A model generated the notes under the pieces. That model had not been told where the DNA came from. It made no database searches and saw nothing but the letters and a program-made list of their open reading frames with translations. A DNA stretch of 64,000 nucleotides, from NCBI RefSeq assembly GCF_019679475.1, contig NZ_JAIEZP010000001.1:496001-560000 (forward strand), written 5' to 3'. How positions within the stretch are numbered: the first letter of the stretch is position 1; every line of letters begins with the position of its first letter. This DNA comes from Hyphomonas sediminis (lineage in GTDB: Bacteria > Pseudomonadota > Alphaproteobacteria > Caulobacterales > Hyphomonadaceae). The translations under genes and the position numbers were made by a program. This document shows, in pieces, positions 25,333-33,076 of this stretch.

Positions 25333-26193
25333 TCACTGCCTCTGATATGTTGTGATGCCGCACAGGCTGAAATCGGACTTTCTTGTCTCCGAAACACGCT
25401 CGGAATGGCCGATCATCAGCCACCCCCCTTTTCGGATGGACTGAGCCATCCGGGACCAAACGAGTTCCTGGGCCGGAGAGTCAAAGTAAATCACGGTGTT
25501 GCGGCAGAAGATGACATCCATGGGATACTTCATCGGCCAGGGTGACCGTTGAATAAGATTGAGCGGGCGAAACGTGACGAGCGCCCGGACGTCGGCGCTC
25601 ACTTCGCTTGTTCCGTTCTGTCCCGGCGCGAAAAAGCGACGCTTCCGATCTGGCGAGATATCTCCCAGCTGGTCGTTCCGATAAACTCCCTGCTCCGCAG
25701 TCTTTATGGACAGGGGATCGATATCGGTTGCCAGGATCTTGATGTCATGATCAGCCACGCGCGGCTCGGCTTCTAACAGCGACATTGCGATCGTGTAGGG
25801 CTCTTCACCGGTCGAGCATCCAGCCGACCACAGCCGCACTCGGTTACCCTTGCGCGCCGTTTCCATGAGCGCCGGAACGACCGTCTGCCTCAGGAAATCG
25901 AAATGATGCGACTCACGAAAGAATTTCGTGACATGCGTTGTGAGCAATGAAACAAGGTGGACTTGCTCTCGCTCGCCGCCAACGGACTCCACAAAATCGA
26001 AGTACTCCGAAAACCGCCGCATGCCGAGCGCGCGCAACCGCTTGGTAAGACGTGCGTAAACCAGTGTCTTCTTGGACGGATCAAGTTTCACGCCTGAAAG
26101 CTTGAGAAGGATCTCATAGGCTCTACCGAAGTCGCCTTCAGTCATTTGAAACTCGGCCGTTGCCGGTGCGGTGGAGCTTTCCAAAGGCGACAT
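25333..26193 (-). CDS. cheR: chemotaxis protein methyltransferase CheR
   Basis: CheR methylates glutamates of chemoreceptors using S-adenosylmethionine. The 286-residue protein has the helical N-terminal domain and the SAM-binding motif WSAGCSTGEEPYTIAM. A C-terminal region with VIFCRNTVIYFDS and GGWLMIGHSE matches the family. Its ATG overlaps the cheW stop by one base. The receptor at 22569-24476 carries the tail that CheR is known to dock on. Confidence 0.95.
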   Translation of the reverse strand: MSPLESSTAPATAEFQMTEGDFGRAYEILLKLSGVKLDPSKKTLVYARLTKRLRALGMRRFSEYFDFVESVGGEREQVHLVSLLTTHVTKFFRESHHFDFLRQTVVPALMETARKGNRVRLWSAGCSTGEEPYTIAMSLLEAEPRVADHDIKILATDIDPLSIKTAEQGVYRNDQLGDISPDRKRRFFAPGQNGTSEVSADVRALVTFRPLNLIQRSPWPMKYPMDVIFCRNTVIYFDSPAQELVWSRMAQSIRKGGWLMIGHSERVSETRKSDFSLCGITTYQRQ

Positions 26194-26660
26194 CAGGCAG
26201 CCACTTCCCTCGTCACCGGCAGCAACACTTCCAAGTCGATCATGCGAAGCATCCGGTCTTCATGCGAAATCACGCTGGAGACGAACGCGCTCGTCTTGGC
26301 GGAACCCACATCCGGTGTTTTCTGAAGGGCTGCATCGGATACGGACAAAATATCGGAGACCGCATCGACTACGATGCCCCAGAGTTGATCTCGAATCTTC
26401 ACGACAATGACCACGTGCCGGTCTGACGATCCAGTTGGAGGCAACCCCAGGCGCGCGGCCAGATCAACGATCGGAATCACCGAACCACGGAGGTTGAATA
26501 AACCCTGCACATATTCGGGTGAATGCGGCATCGGCGTGGGTTGCGCCCATCCGCGAATTTCCCGCACGACCGCAATGTCGACGCAGTAATCCTGACCCGC
26601 CGACACAAAGGCTACAAATTCGCGCCCTACCGCGTTCTTAGCTCGCTCTTCGAAGTCCAT
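26193..26660 (-). CDS. cheW: chemotaxis coupling protein CheW
   Basis: CheW is the adaptor that joins chemoreceptors to CheA. The ATG at 26660 (155 residues) is chosen because GGAG lies upstream and the longer frame begins with an unconserved sequence. The family core is seen in VAFVSAGQDYCVDIAVVREI, FNLRGSVIPIVDLAARLGLP and ISHEDRMLRMIDLEVLL. It overlaps the end of cheA by about 23 bases and cheR by one. Confidence 0.94.
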   Translation of the reverse strand: MDFEERAKNAVGREFVAFVSAGQDYCVDIAVVREIRGWAQPTPMPHSPEYVQGLFNLRGSVIPIVDLAARLGLPPTGSSDRHVVIVVKIRDQLWGIVVDAVSDILSVSDAALQKTPDVGSAKTSAFVSSVISHEDRMLRMIDLEVLLPVTREVAA

Positions 26661-28800
26661 CTGCCATCTCCGGTTTGTTCGAAAGACTCCAGAACGCATC
26701 GTCGCGGCCAGCGGCCTTGATGCTCAGCATTTCCGGATCGAGGATAAGGGCGATCTTGCCATCGCCCAGTATGGTTGCAGCGGCGATGCCATCTACACGC
26801 TGATAATTCTGCTCCAGGCTTTTGATCACCACCTGGCGTTGGTCGAGGATGTTATCCACGGCAAAGGCCCGCAGACCGAGGGTCTCATGTTCCACCAGGA
26901 CAAAAACCTGCGAGTCGAAGCATTCCAGAGGCTCTCGGAGCCCCAATGCCGCGCCGATATCAATGACCGGTATGAATTCACCTCGCACCAGCACAACCGG
27001 CCCATCAGCGGCAAGCATATGAATGTTTTCTGGATGCGGCTTGATGGTTTCAGAGATCGACGTGAGTGGTACAACTAAAGTGTGGCTCGACACCTGCACG
27101 AGCATTCCGTCCAACAGCGCAAGCGTCAGCGGAAGGGAAATTGAGAACGTCGTCCCCTTCCCCGGAACCGACCGTATGGAGATCTTACCCCCAAGGGCTT
27201 GAATGGAGCGCTTTACAACGTCCATTCCCACGCCGCGACCGGACAGATCAGACACCTTCGAGGCCGTTGAAAAACCGGGCAGAAACAGAATGTTGTCTAT
27301 CTCTCCAGGCGTCAGGACTGCTTCTTCCGGGATGAGTCCCTTCTCAACAGCTATAGCACGCACACGGTCTCTGTTGATTCCGCCGCCATCGTCGGCAACC
27401 TCTATCACGACCCTCCCTGAACGGTGGGCCGCGCTCAACGAAATGGTTCCCTGCGCGGACTTGCCCGCCTCAAGACGCGCGTCATTTTTCTCTAGGCCAT
27501 GATCAACCGCATTCCGAACCATATGGGTCAACGGATCGGACAACTGCTCGATGACTGTCTTGTCTATCTCCGTCATCTCACCTTCAATCTCGAGACGGAC
27601 GTCTTTGCCTGTTGCGCTGGAAGCTTCGCGCACAACACGCGTCATTCTTTGGAAGAGCGATCGGACTGGCTGTGCACGGATGGCTAGAACGCTATCCTGA
27701 ACTTCGCGTACAAGCTGCTTGAACTCATCGAGCCCCTTGGAAACAGATGTTTCGACTCGGACATCGGAGTCCAAGACGGATTGCGACAGCATAGCCTGAT
27801 TGACCACCAGCTCCCCAACGAGATTGATGAGCCGATCAACACGATCGAGATCAACTCTGATCGTGCTATTGCTGTTATTGTTGGCGGCAACTTTCGCTGT
27901 CCCGCCTGTCGGCACCTTCTCAGCAACTGCCGGGGTGCTTCCTGCATCAGGGTGCGCCTCGATTTCCGCCGGCACTGATAGCTCAGCAGCCGCGTCTACC
28001 TCCGGCCCGCCCAATGACGGGAGTCCCAACGCTTCGCCCTGTTCGGCCTCCAGTTGCTGAATTGACAGCTCGCAGTCGCCCTCAAAGAATTCAAAAGCCT
28101 CGCGAATTGCCTTGTCATCTTCCGCTTCAACCTGGATCTCCCAAGAAATGTAAGCGCCCGACGGCTCCATTTTCTCGAGTTCTGGCAAAGCGTTGAGCGA
28201 CGCCGACACCGTCAATGGACCGATCGCCGCCAACTCGCGCAAGACGATCGCTGGCTCCCCGCCATTGGCGAGCATTGTAGCCTTGGGCTGAAAATAGATC
28301 TGGAAAACTTGCGCTTTCCGCTCGGGAGGCGCCATGTCCATTCCGAAGTCGAAACCGAAATCCATTGGGACCGGCGCGAAGTCATCCTCATTGGCATCGA
28401 CTGGCGCTTCGCCAGAAGCTGAGTTCGCGCGGATCTCCCCCACGAGCTGCTGGGCCATCTCTTCAGGCGCCTCGGTGCCGTATTCGGCTGCGCTCACAAG
28501 CTCGCTCAAAACATCGGCGGCCCGCAGCATCAGATCGATCAACGGGCGGCTCGGCTCCAGGCGGCGTGAACGTAGATCATCAAGCAGCGACTCAAACTCG
28601 TGGGCAAAGTGCACGAGAGCATCGAAGCCGAACGCTCCTGCGCCCCCTTTGATAGAGTGCACCGCGCGGAAAACGGCATTGACCGTTTCCGGATCATCCG
28701 ATCCGCCCTGCAGCTCCAGGAGACCAGACTCCGTTGCTTCAAGCAGCTCCCGGCACTCGATAAAGAAGGTTTGGCGGATTTCATCCATCGGATCTGACAT
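26638..28800 (-). CDS. cheA: chemotaxis histidine kinase CheA
   Basis: CheA autophosphorylates and passes phosphate to CheY and CheB. The 720-residue protein has the P1 Hpt domain with phosphorylated His48 in AVHSIKGGAGAFGF. A long, variable P2-like region follows with two acidic stretches, one with a pattern of repeated domains (about 150-270). The dimerisation region starts near 310 (RVDLDRVDRLINLVGELVV). The ATPase has the N box HMVRNAVDHGLE, G1 VADDGGGIN and G2 GRGVGMDVVKR, and the P5 CheW-like end (FIPVIDIGAALGL) is present. It is transcribed after cheY1. Confidence 0.96.
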   Translation of the reverse strand: MSDPMDEIRQTFFIECRELLEATESGLLELQGGSDDPETVNAVFRAVHSIKGGAGAFGFDALVHFAHEFESLLDDLRSRRLEPSRPLIDLMLRAADVLSELVSAAEYGTEAPEEMAQQLVGEIRANSASGEAPVDANEDDFAPVPMDFGFDFGMDMAPPERKAQVFQIYFQPKATMLANGGEPAIVLRELAAIGPLTVSASLNALPELEKMEPSGAYISWEIQVEAEDDKAIREAFEFFEGDCELSIQQLEAEQGEALGLPSLGGPEVDAAAELSVPAEIEAHPDAGSTPAVAEKVPTGGTAKVAANNNSNSTIRVDLDRVDRLINLVGELVVNQAMLSQSVLDSDVRVETSVSKGLDEFKQLVREVQDSVLAIRAQPVRSLFQRMTRVVREASSATGKDVRLEIEGEMTEIDKTVIEQLSDPLTHMVRNAVDHGLEKNDARLEAGKSAQGTISLSAAHRSGRVVIEVADDGGGINRDRVRAIAVEKGLIPEEAVLTPGEIDNILFLPGFSTASKVSDLSGRGVGMDVVKRSIQALGGKISIRSVPGKGTTFSISLPLTLALLDGMLVQVSSHTLVVPLTSISETIKPHPENIHMLAADGPVVLVRGEFIPVIDIGAALGLREPLECFDSQVFVLVEHETLGLRAFAVDNILDQRQVVIKSLEQNYQRVDGIAAATILGDGKIALILDPEMLSIKAAGRDDAFWSLSNKPEMADGLRRAS

Positions 28801-28812
28801 GGCGCGCCCCGC

Positions 28813-29178
28813 TTACACCGTTACCCGGCGGATTGCCGCGATCAGCTTATCGCGATCAAAAGGCTTCACGATCCAGCCCGTCGCTCCGGCCTGGCGCGCT
28901 TTGTCCTTCAGTTCCGGCGCGCTTTCTGTCGTCAGCACAAGGATTGGCACCGTTGGGCGAACGTTGCCGTGGCGAACGGTATTGATCAGGCCAAATCCAT
29001 CCATACGCGGCATGTTGATGTCTGTAATGATCAGGTCAGGCCGGAGCTCCTCCACTCGCTCAACACCATGCTGCCCATCTTCGGCCAGATGAACATCGAA
29101 TCCGGCACTGGTCAGCGCTTGCTTGACCATGTCACGCATGGTCCGAGAATCATCAACGGCAAGAATCTTGAGCGTCAT
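28813..29178 (-). CDS. cheY1: chemotaxis response regulator CheY (first copy)
   Basis: This single receiver domain has 121 residues from the ATG at 29178, which overlaps the STAS gene stop (ATGA). Asp pair 9-10, phospho-acceptor Asp53 in LIITDINMPRMDG, Thr in LVLTTES and Lys in WIVKPFDRDK are all present. It directly precedes cheA by 12 bases, which is the usual place for the CheY made in stoichiometric amount with CheA. Confidence 0.94.
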   Translation of the reverse strand: MTLKILAVDDSRTMRDMVKQALTSAGFDVHLAEDGQHGVERVEELRPDLIITDINMPRMDGFGLINTVRHGNVRPTVPILVLTTESAPELKDKARQAGATGWIVKPFDRDKLIAAIRRVTV

Positions 29179-29459
29179 TGGAGTGCAACCTCGCATTCAA
29201 TATCTGACGAGGAGAGCCCGAGACGCTCCAGCGACTCCAGCCACTCTTCGGAAGGATTGAGGATCTTCAGCCCACGGCCATCTCTCCGCGCGGACTTAGC
29301 CGCAGCGAGCATGACCTGGATGACGGCTGTGCCGGCAAATTTTACCGCTGAAGCGTCAAACTCGATCTGTGATCCGCTGGCGGCAAGAATAGCGTCCCGC
29401 AGGACGACCGCTTCATCGGTGAACATCTGCCCGGCAAGGGTGATCGGCTCAGAACTCAT
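29175..29459 (-). CDS. STAS-domain protein leading the chemotaxis operon
   Basis: This 94-residue protein begins at the ATG at 29459 and has the STAS fold pattern: beta strand (EPITLAGQMFTDEA), then IEFDASAVKFAGTAVIQVMLAAAKSARRDGRGLKI, resembling anti-sigma factor antagonists and the orf10/STAS protein at the head of the rhizobial che operon. The typical Ser in the DxSxVxxI motif is present as DASAVKFAG. Whether it is phosphorylated or serves as a scaffold is unknown. It is the first gene of the operon. Confidence 0.78.
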   Translation of the reverse strand: MSSEPITLAGQMFTDEAVVLRDAILAASGSQIEFDASAVKFAGTAVIQVMLAAAKSARRDGRGLKILNPSEEWLESLERLGLSSSDIECEVALQ

Positions 29460-29788
29460 CTTTATAGCCCGCACGACAATCAATCGGGAGTAACCCGCCT
29501 GCTTCTCGATAGGTTTTATTTCTTACGACAAAGATAAGATTGAACTTATGCGGTATACATATGGTTCAGCATAACAGAACAACTGTTTCGCAAAGTATAG
29601 ATTTAGAAAAAACAAAACGCCCAGTCCGGTTACTTTGTCCCCGAACGTGAGCGTTTGCAATTTTACGGACACCCAAGGCATCACAATTTGCACTGTATCC
29701 AAGACGAACCAGAGCAACCAGATGGAATAACAAAACCTTCGTTCGGATAGAGATCCGCACACCATCGGTCGCCCTGGCCCCAAAAACA
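29460..29788. other. AT-richer non-coding gap holding the chemotaxis operon promoter
   Basis: This gap of about 330 bases, clearly more AT-rich than its neighbours, lies between the che operon start and the fliL terminator. It probably holds the che promoter. At 29725-29736 it has, on the minus strand, the 12-mer GTTTTGTTATTC that is shared with the chemoreceptor promoter region at 20806-20817. A short hydrophobic frame on the minus strand (29523-29789) has no recognisable homologue and poor coding character. Confidence 0.5.
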
Positions 29789-29817
29789 CAATTGGCCACG
29801 CTTCGCGTGGCCAATTG
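29783..29817 (-). terminator. strong intrinsic terminator after the FliL-like gene
   Basis: CAATTGGCCACGC and GCGTGGCCAATTG form a perfect 13-bp stem around a 3-base loop (29789-29817), followed on the minus strand by TGTTTTTG. It closes the long minus-strand operon that begins at fliM and ends with the FliL-like gene. Confidence 0.85.
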
Positions 29818-29862
29818 CTAGAAATACTTAGTTGGGTGCGGTCGACTGGAAAGCCTGGAGGA

Positions 29863-30423
29863 TCAGAGATCCTGTCGGGCGATGTCGAGGATCAGAATGT
29901 TCTTGATACCCATGTCGGGGAACTTCTTCTGCAGCGCGCCCAGAATGAGAGATCGAACCGTCTCGTAGTTCTCGATGCTCGTCATCGACTGAAATGTCCG
30001 CCCGTCGCCGCTGATCTCGATGAGCGTCGTCATCACGATGTCTCGCAGCACAGGTTCCTGGGAGAAGAGCTTGTCTGAAGTCGCCGCGTCGGATTCGATA
30101 TTGATGTTGAGAATGACAAGGCTAACCACCTTTTCATTCTGAATAATCGGAACGACGAACTCACGGCTGAAACGGAAATAGGCCGACTCGCCGCTGGACG
30201 CCCCGCCTCCATGCCCATCCTTCTTGGCTTTCTTGTCGCCGCCATGGGAGTCTTTCTCTTTCGGCGCATGGCCATCGGAAGAACGCTCCTCGTGTACGCT
30301 GGCCTCAACCTCTGTCTTGGAGGCCGCAGAAGCGCTTTCCCCGCCTCCACGCATCATATGTCCCACGACGCCCCCGAGGACCACGCAGATAACAGCGACA
30401 AGAGCGGTGATGAGGTGCTTCAT
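29863..30423 (-). CDS. FliL-like membrane protein with His/Lys-rich linker
   Basis: This 186-residue protein has one N-terminal membrane anchor (about 5-25), a charged linker rich in His, Lys and Gly, and a periplasmic domain of FliL type (FVVPIIQNEKVVSLVILNINI, then LRDIVMTTLIEISGDG). It ends the operon behind flgH. A second, canonical FliL is at 47242-47754, so this is a paralogue; in Caulobacter fliL is adjacent to flgF in the same kind of cluster. FliL surrounds the stator and modulates torque. The linker could bind metal, but that is unproven. Confidence 0.78.
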   Translation of the reverse strand: MKHLITALVAVICVVLGGVVGHMMRGGGESASAASKTEVEASVHEERSSDGHAPKEKDSHGGDKKAKKDGHGGGASSGESAYFRFSREFVVPIIQNEKVVSLVILNINIESDAATSDKLFSQEPVLRDIVMTTLIEISGDGRTFQSMTSIENYETVRSLILGALQKKFPDMGIKNILILDIARQDL

Positions 30424-30431
30424 GAAATGGC

Positions 30432-31136
30432 CTAGAAAGGAATGATACGGTCTAGAAGTTTGGTTCCGGCCTTGCGGTCGGTTGCTGAAGACGCGTCGCC
30501 GTTGCTTACATAGGCAAGCTTGGCATCGGCGATCTTTTCGTACGAAACAGTGTTCGTCCGGGTAATGTCCTGCGCGCGAACAACTCCGGATACCGTCAGA
30601 TAGCGGACTTCATTGCTAACGCGGGTCTGTTGATATCCTTGAATTACAAGATTGCCATTCGGCTCAACGCCGACGACGCGCGCCGCTAGCGTAAAGGTGA
30701 CCTTCTCGGCTCGGTTCACCGCGCCCGATCCATTCTGATTGGAACTCCGAGTGTAATCCACACCGGGCGAAAGGCTCGCGCCACCCGGAAGGACGCCATT
30801 GGCCCATTCCGGCAGGCCGAACAGAGCATCTACACTCATATCGTCGCTCGCCGCGCGGCTCCGCGACAAGGAGCTTTGCAAGCTAGCCTGGTCGTTCATT
30901 TCCACTACGACCGTCAACAAGTCACCCACTTCCTTGGCCCGGCGCATGCTGAGCAGAGCTGTAGGAGCCGTTTCCCAGAGCGAAGCGTTCTGAACGGTCG
31001 GGTCGGCCGGCTCAGGTACAGTTCCTGGATAACCAGTGTATGCGATCGGCGGCTCAAAGTCCGGAACTGTTTGTGCAGAACTTGCGCAGGCAGCTGCGGC
31101 GACCGCGACCATCGGAATTGCGAAAAGCGCTTTCAT
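30432..31136 (-). CDS. flgH: flagellar L-ring lipoprotein FlgH
   Basis: FlgH forms the outer-membrane ring of the basal body. The 234-residue protein begins with a lipoprotein signal, with a lipobox ending in Ala-Ala-Cys near residue 17 (VAAAACAS). FlgH signatures include VGDLLTVVVEMNDQA and LVIQGYQQTRVSNEVRYLTVSGVVR. The ATG at 31136 overlaps the flgA stop by 4 bases and is preferred to an upstream frame. The FliL-like gene follows 8 bases later. Confidence 0.94.
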   Translation of the reverse strand: MKALFAIPMVAVAAAACASSAQTVPDFEPPIAYTGYPGTVPEPADPTVQNASLWETAPTALLSMRRAKEVGDLLTVVVEMNDQASLQSSLSRSRAASDDMSVDALFGLPEWANGVLPGGASLSPGVDYTRSSNQNGSGAVNRAEKVTFTLAARVVGVEPNGNLVIQGYQQTRVSNEVRYLTVSGVVRAQDITRTNTVSYEKIADAKLAYVSNGDASSATDRKAGTKLLDRIIPF

Positions 31137-31540
31137 TGTGCGAGAACCCATCCTTCTTCCTGAACGATGCCTTGAACCAGTTGACGCGACTGCAAATTCA
31201 GTATGCTGACTGGTTCATTCAGAGCCGCCTCACCCATTGCGCGACCAGTGGTCGTGATCTCAAGACCACCTTTTATATACTTCACCGTCACGATTTGATT
31301 GCGGGTCACAAGCCGCGCAGGGCGCGTGTTGTCCAATGTCACCTGTTGACCAGCGTAGATTGTCCGCTTTGCCTCGCGGCCGATGACCTCTTCGCTCGAG
31401 GGCGCCGCGTCGCCTTCCTCCAAGGAAACATTCGCCGTTGTTACAAGGTCGCCCGCACGGATCACATCGGACGCGATCAGCGAAGATGCGTCCACCAAAA
31501 TCAAGGCGGCACTCAAACCTATAGAAAACATAGCACTCAT
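31133..31540 (-). CDS. flgA: flagellar basal body P-ring formation protein FlgA
   Basis: FlgA is a periplasmic chaperone for the P-ring protein FlgI. The product, about 135 residues from the ATG at 31540, has a signal-like N-terminus and the SAF-type fold region (VIRAGDLVTTANVSLEEGDA, then YAGQQVTLDNTRPARLVTRNQIV). It is shorter than enteric FlgA but normal for alphaproteobacteria. It is translationally coupled to flgH. Confidence 0.88.
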   Translation of the reverse strand: MSAMFSIGLSAALILVDASSLIASDVIRAGDLVTTANVSLEEGDAAPSSEEVIGREAKRTIYAGQQVTLDNTRPARLVTRNQIVTVKYIKGGLEITTTGRAMGEAALNEPVSILNLQSRQLVQGIVQEEGWVLAQ

Positions 31541-31544
31541 GTCG

Positions 31545-32330
31545 CTACCTGATCCGGTTAGTGACCGAGAGCATCTCATCGGATGCTGAGATCACTTTGG
31601 AATTGAGCTCGTAGCCACGCTGCGCCTCAATGAGATCGGAGATCTCCTGCACAACGTCGACAGCGGAGTCTTCGATGTAGCCTTGGCGGATATAACCTAC
31701 GCCTTCTGTCCCAGGAATGAGACGATTGGCCGGCCCGGATGCTTCGGTCTCGCGATACAAGTTGTCCCCCATCGCCTCGAGCCCCTTCTCGTTGACGAAA
31801 CGGGCCAGAGAAATGCTTCCGATCGGCTGGCCTGCCGCTTCGTTGGCAAAATAGGCGACTACTTCGCCATCCCGGCTAATGGAAATCCGCTCGGCGTCCG
31901 CCGGAATGACGATTCCATCCGCCAACGGAAAACCATCGGATGTCACCAGCTCACCATCGGGGCTGCGGGTAAGCTTGCCGTCCCTTGTGTAGGCCGGATC
32001 ACCCGACGGCAGCGTAATTTCGAGATAGCCATTGCCGTCAATGGCGATATCGAGTTCGGCATTGGTCTGGCGCAACGCCCCCTGGGTCAGCTCCATCGAA
32101 ACAGTTGTCGGGCGAACGCCGGTACCCAGCTGAATACCAGCCGGCACAACGGTTCCCACCTGAGACGTGATCGTACCTGGCGTCAGGTATTGCTGATACA
32201 TGAGATCGGCGAATTCCGCCGTCCGCGGCCGATATGCGGTCGTACTCATGTTGGCGATGTTGTTCGAAATGACTTCCACCCGCATTTGTTGGGCGGCCAT
32301 CCCGGACGCGGCGATCTGCAATGACTTCAT
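31545..32330 (-). CDS. flgG: flagellar distal rod protein FlgG
   Basis: FlgG is the distal rod subunit that runs through the P and L rings. It has 261 residues with the axial N-terminal motif EVISNNIANMSTTAYRPR at about residues 19-36. The rod/hook-specific region (DGNGYLEITLPSGDPAYTRDG) and C-terminal EISDLIEAQRGYELNSKVIS are also seen. It follows flgF, as in most flagellar clusters. Confidence 0.95.
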   Translation of the reverse strand: MKSLQIAASGMAAQQMRVEVISNNIANMSTTAYRPRTAEFADLMYQQYLTPGTITSQVGTVVPAGIQLGTGVRPTTVSMELTQGALRQTNAELDIAIDGNGYLEITLPSGDPAYTRDGKLTRSPDGELVTSDGFPLADGIVIPADAERISISRDGEVVAYFANEAAGQPIGSISLARFVNEKGLEAMGDNLYRETEASGPANRLIPGTEGVGYIRQGYIEDSAVDVVQEISDLIEAQRGYELNSKVISASDEMLSVTNRIR

Positions 32331-32359
32331 AGGCGTCTCCTACACCTGATTCAAACGGT

Positions 32360-33076
32360 TCAACGTTCCCGCACAGCTGAGATCAGCTGGCTGATGCGCT
32401 GGTCCTCCTTCTCAAGAAGTGCCTGACCCGCTTCATATGCGCGCTGCACCTCAATCATCCGGGCCATCTCCAGCACCGGGGAAACATTCGACTGTTCCAG
32501 CGCGCCCTGAACGAGCTTGGCGTCCTGCGCCTGCACGACCCCTTCGGCAGCACTAAAGAGTGTATTGGAGTCGCGCATCAGAGCGCCGTTGGCAGTCATG
32601 ATGCCGATCTGATCGATGATCTGGCCATTACCGGTAATGGTTCCGTCCTGCCCAAACGCAACGTCAACCACCTCGGCCGGAATGGTAATCGGATTGCCGC
32701 CAGCGCCTAGCACAGCATTCCCCTGGCCATCGATCAATTGTCCTTGCGCGGAAAGCTGAAAGCTCCCAGCGCGGGTGAGGCGTTGACCTTGCGGCGTGTC
32801 GACCATGAAGAATCCGTCGCCCTGGATAGCTAGGTCGAACTGGCCACCGGTGAACTTCAACCCGCCCTGCTCCATCTGATAGGCATGCCCACCCAGACCG
32901 CCCATCGAGAGGGATTGCTGGGGATCGTCCCCGGTCGGAACGAGGAACTCAGCGAAAATCGCGCGGTCCGATTTGTAACCCGTCGTGCTAGAGTTTGCGA
33001 GGTTGTTGGCGACAACCTGCATTTCCTGCATCAAGCCTTGCTGACGGGTCAAAGTGGTGAAGATCGAACTCGACAT
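32360..33076 (-). CDS. flgF: flagellar rod protein FlgF
   Basis: This rod subunit of 238 residues has the axial motif VVANNLANSSTTGYKSD and the C-terminal MARMIEVQRAYEAGQALL. It is the proximal partner of FlgG and precedes it by 29 bases. Its ATG overlaps the stop of the MotC-like gene by one base. Confidence 0.94.
   Translation of the reverse strand: MSSSIFTTLTRQQGLMQEMQVVANNLANSSTTGYKSDRAIFAEFLVPTGDDPQQSLSMGGLGGHAYQMEQGGLKFTGGQFDLAIQGDGFFMVDTPQGQRLTRAGSFQLSAQGQLIDGQGNAVLGAGGNPITIPAEVVDVAFGQDGTITGNGQIIDQIGIMTANGALMRDSNTLFSAAEGVVQAQDAKLVQGALEQSNVSPVLEMARMIEVQRAYEAGQALLEKEDQRISQLISAVRER

Noticed and set aside
29523..29789. 88-residue hydrophobic minus-strand frame
   Set aside because: AT-rich, no ribosome-binding site, no recognisable family; overlaps the probable che promoter and the terminator stem.
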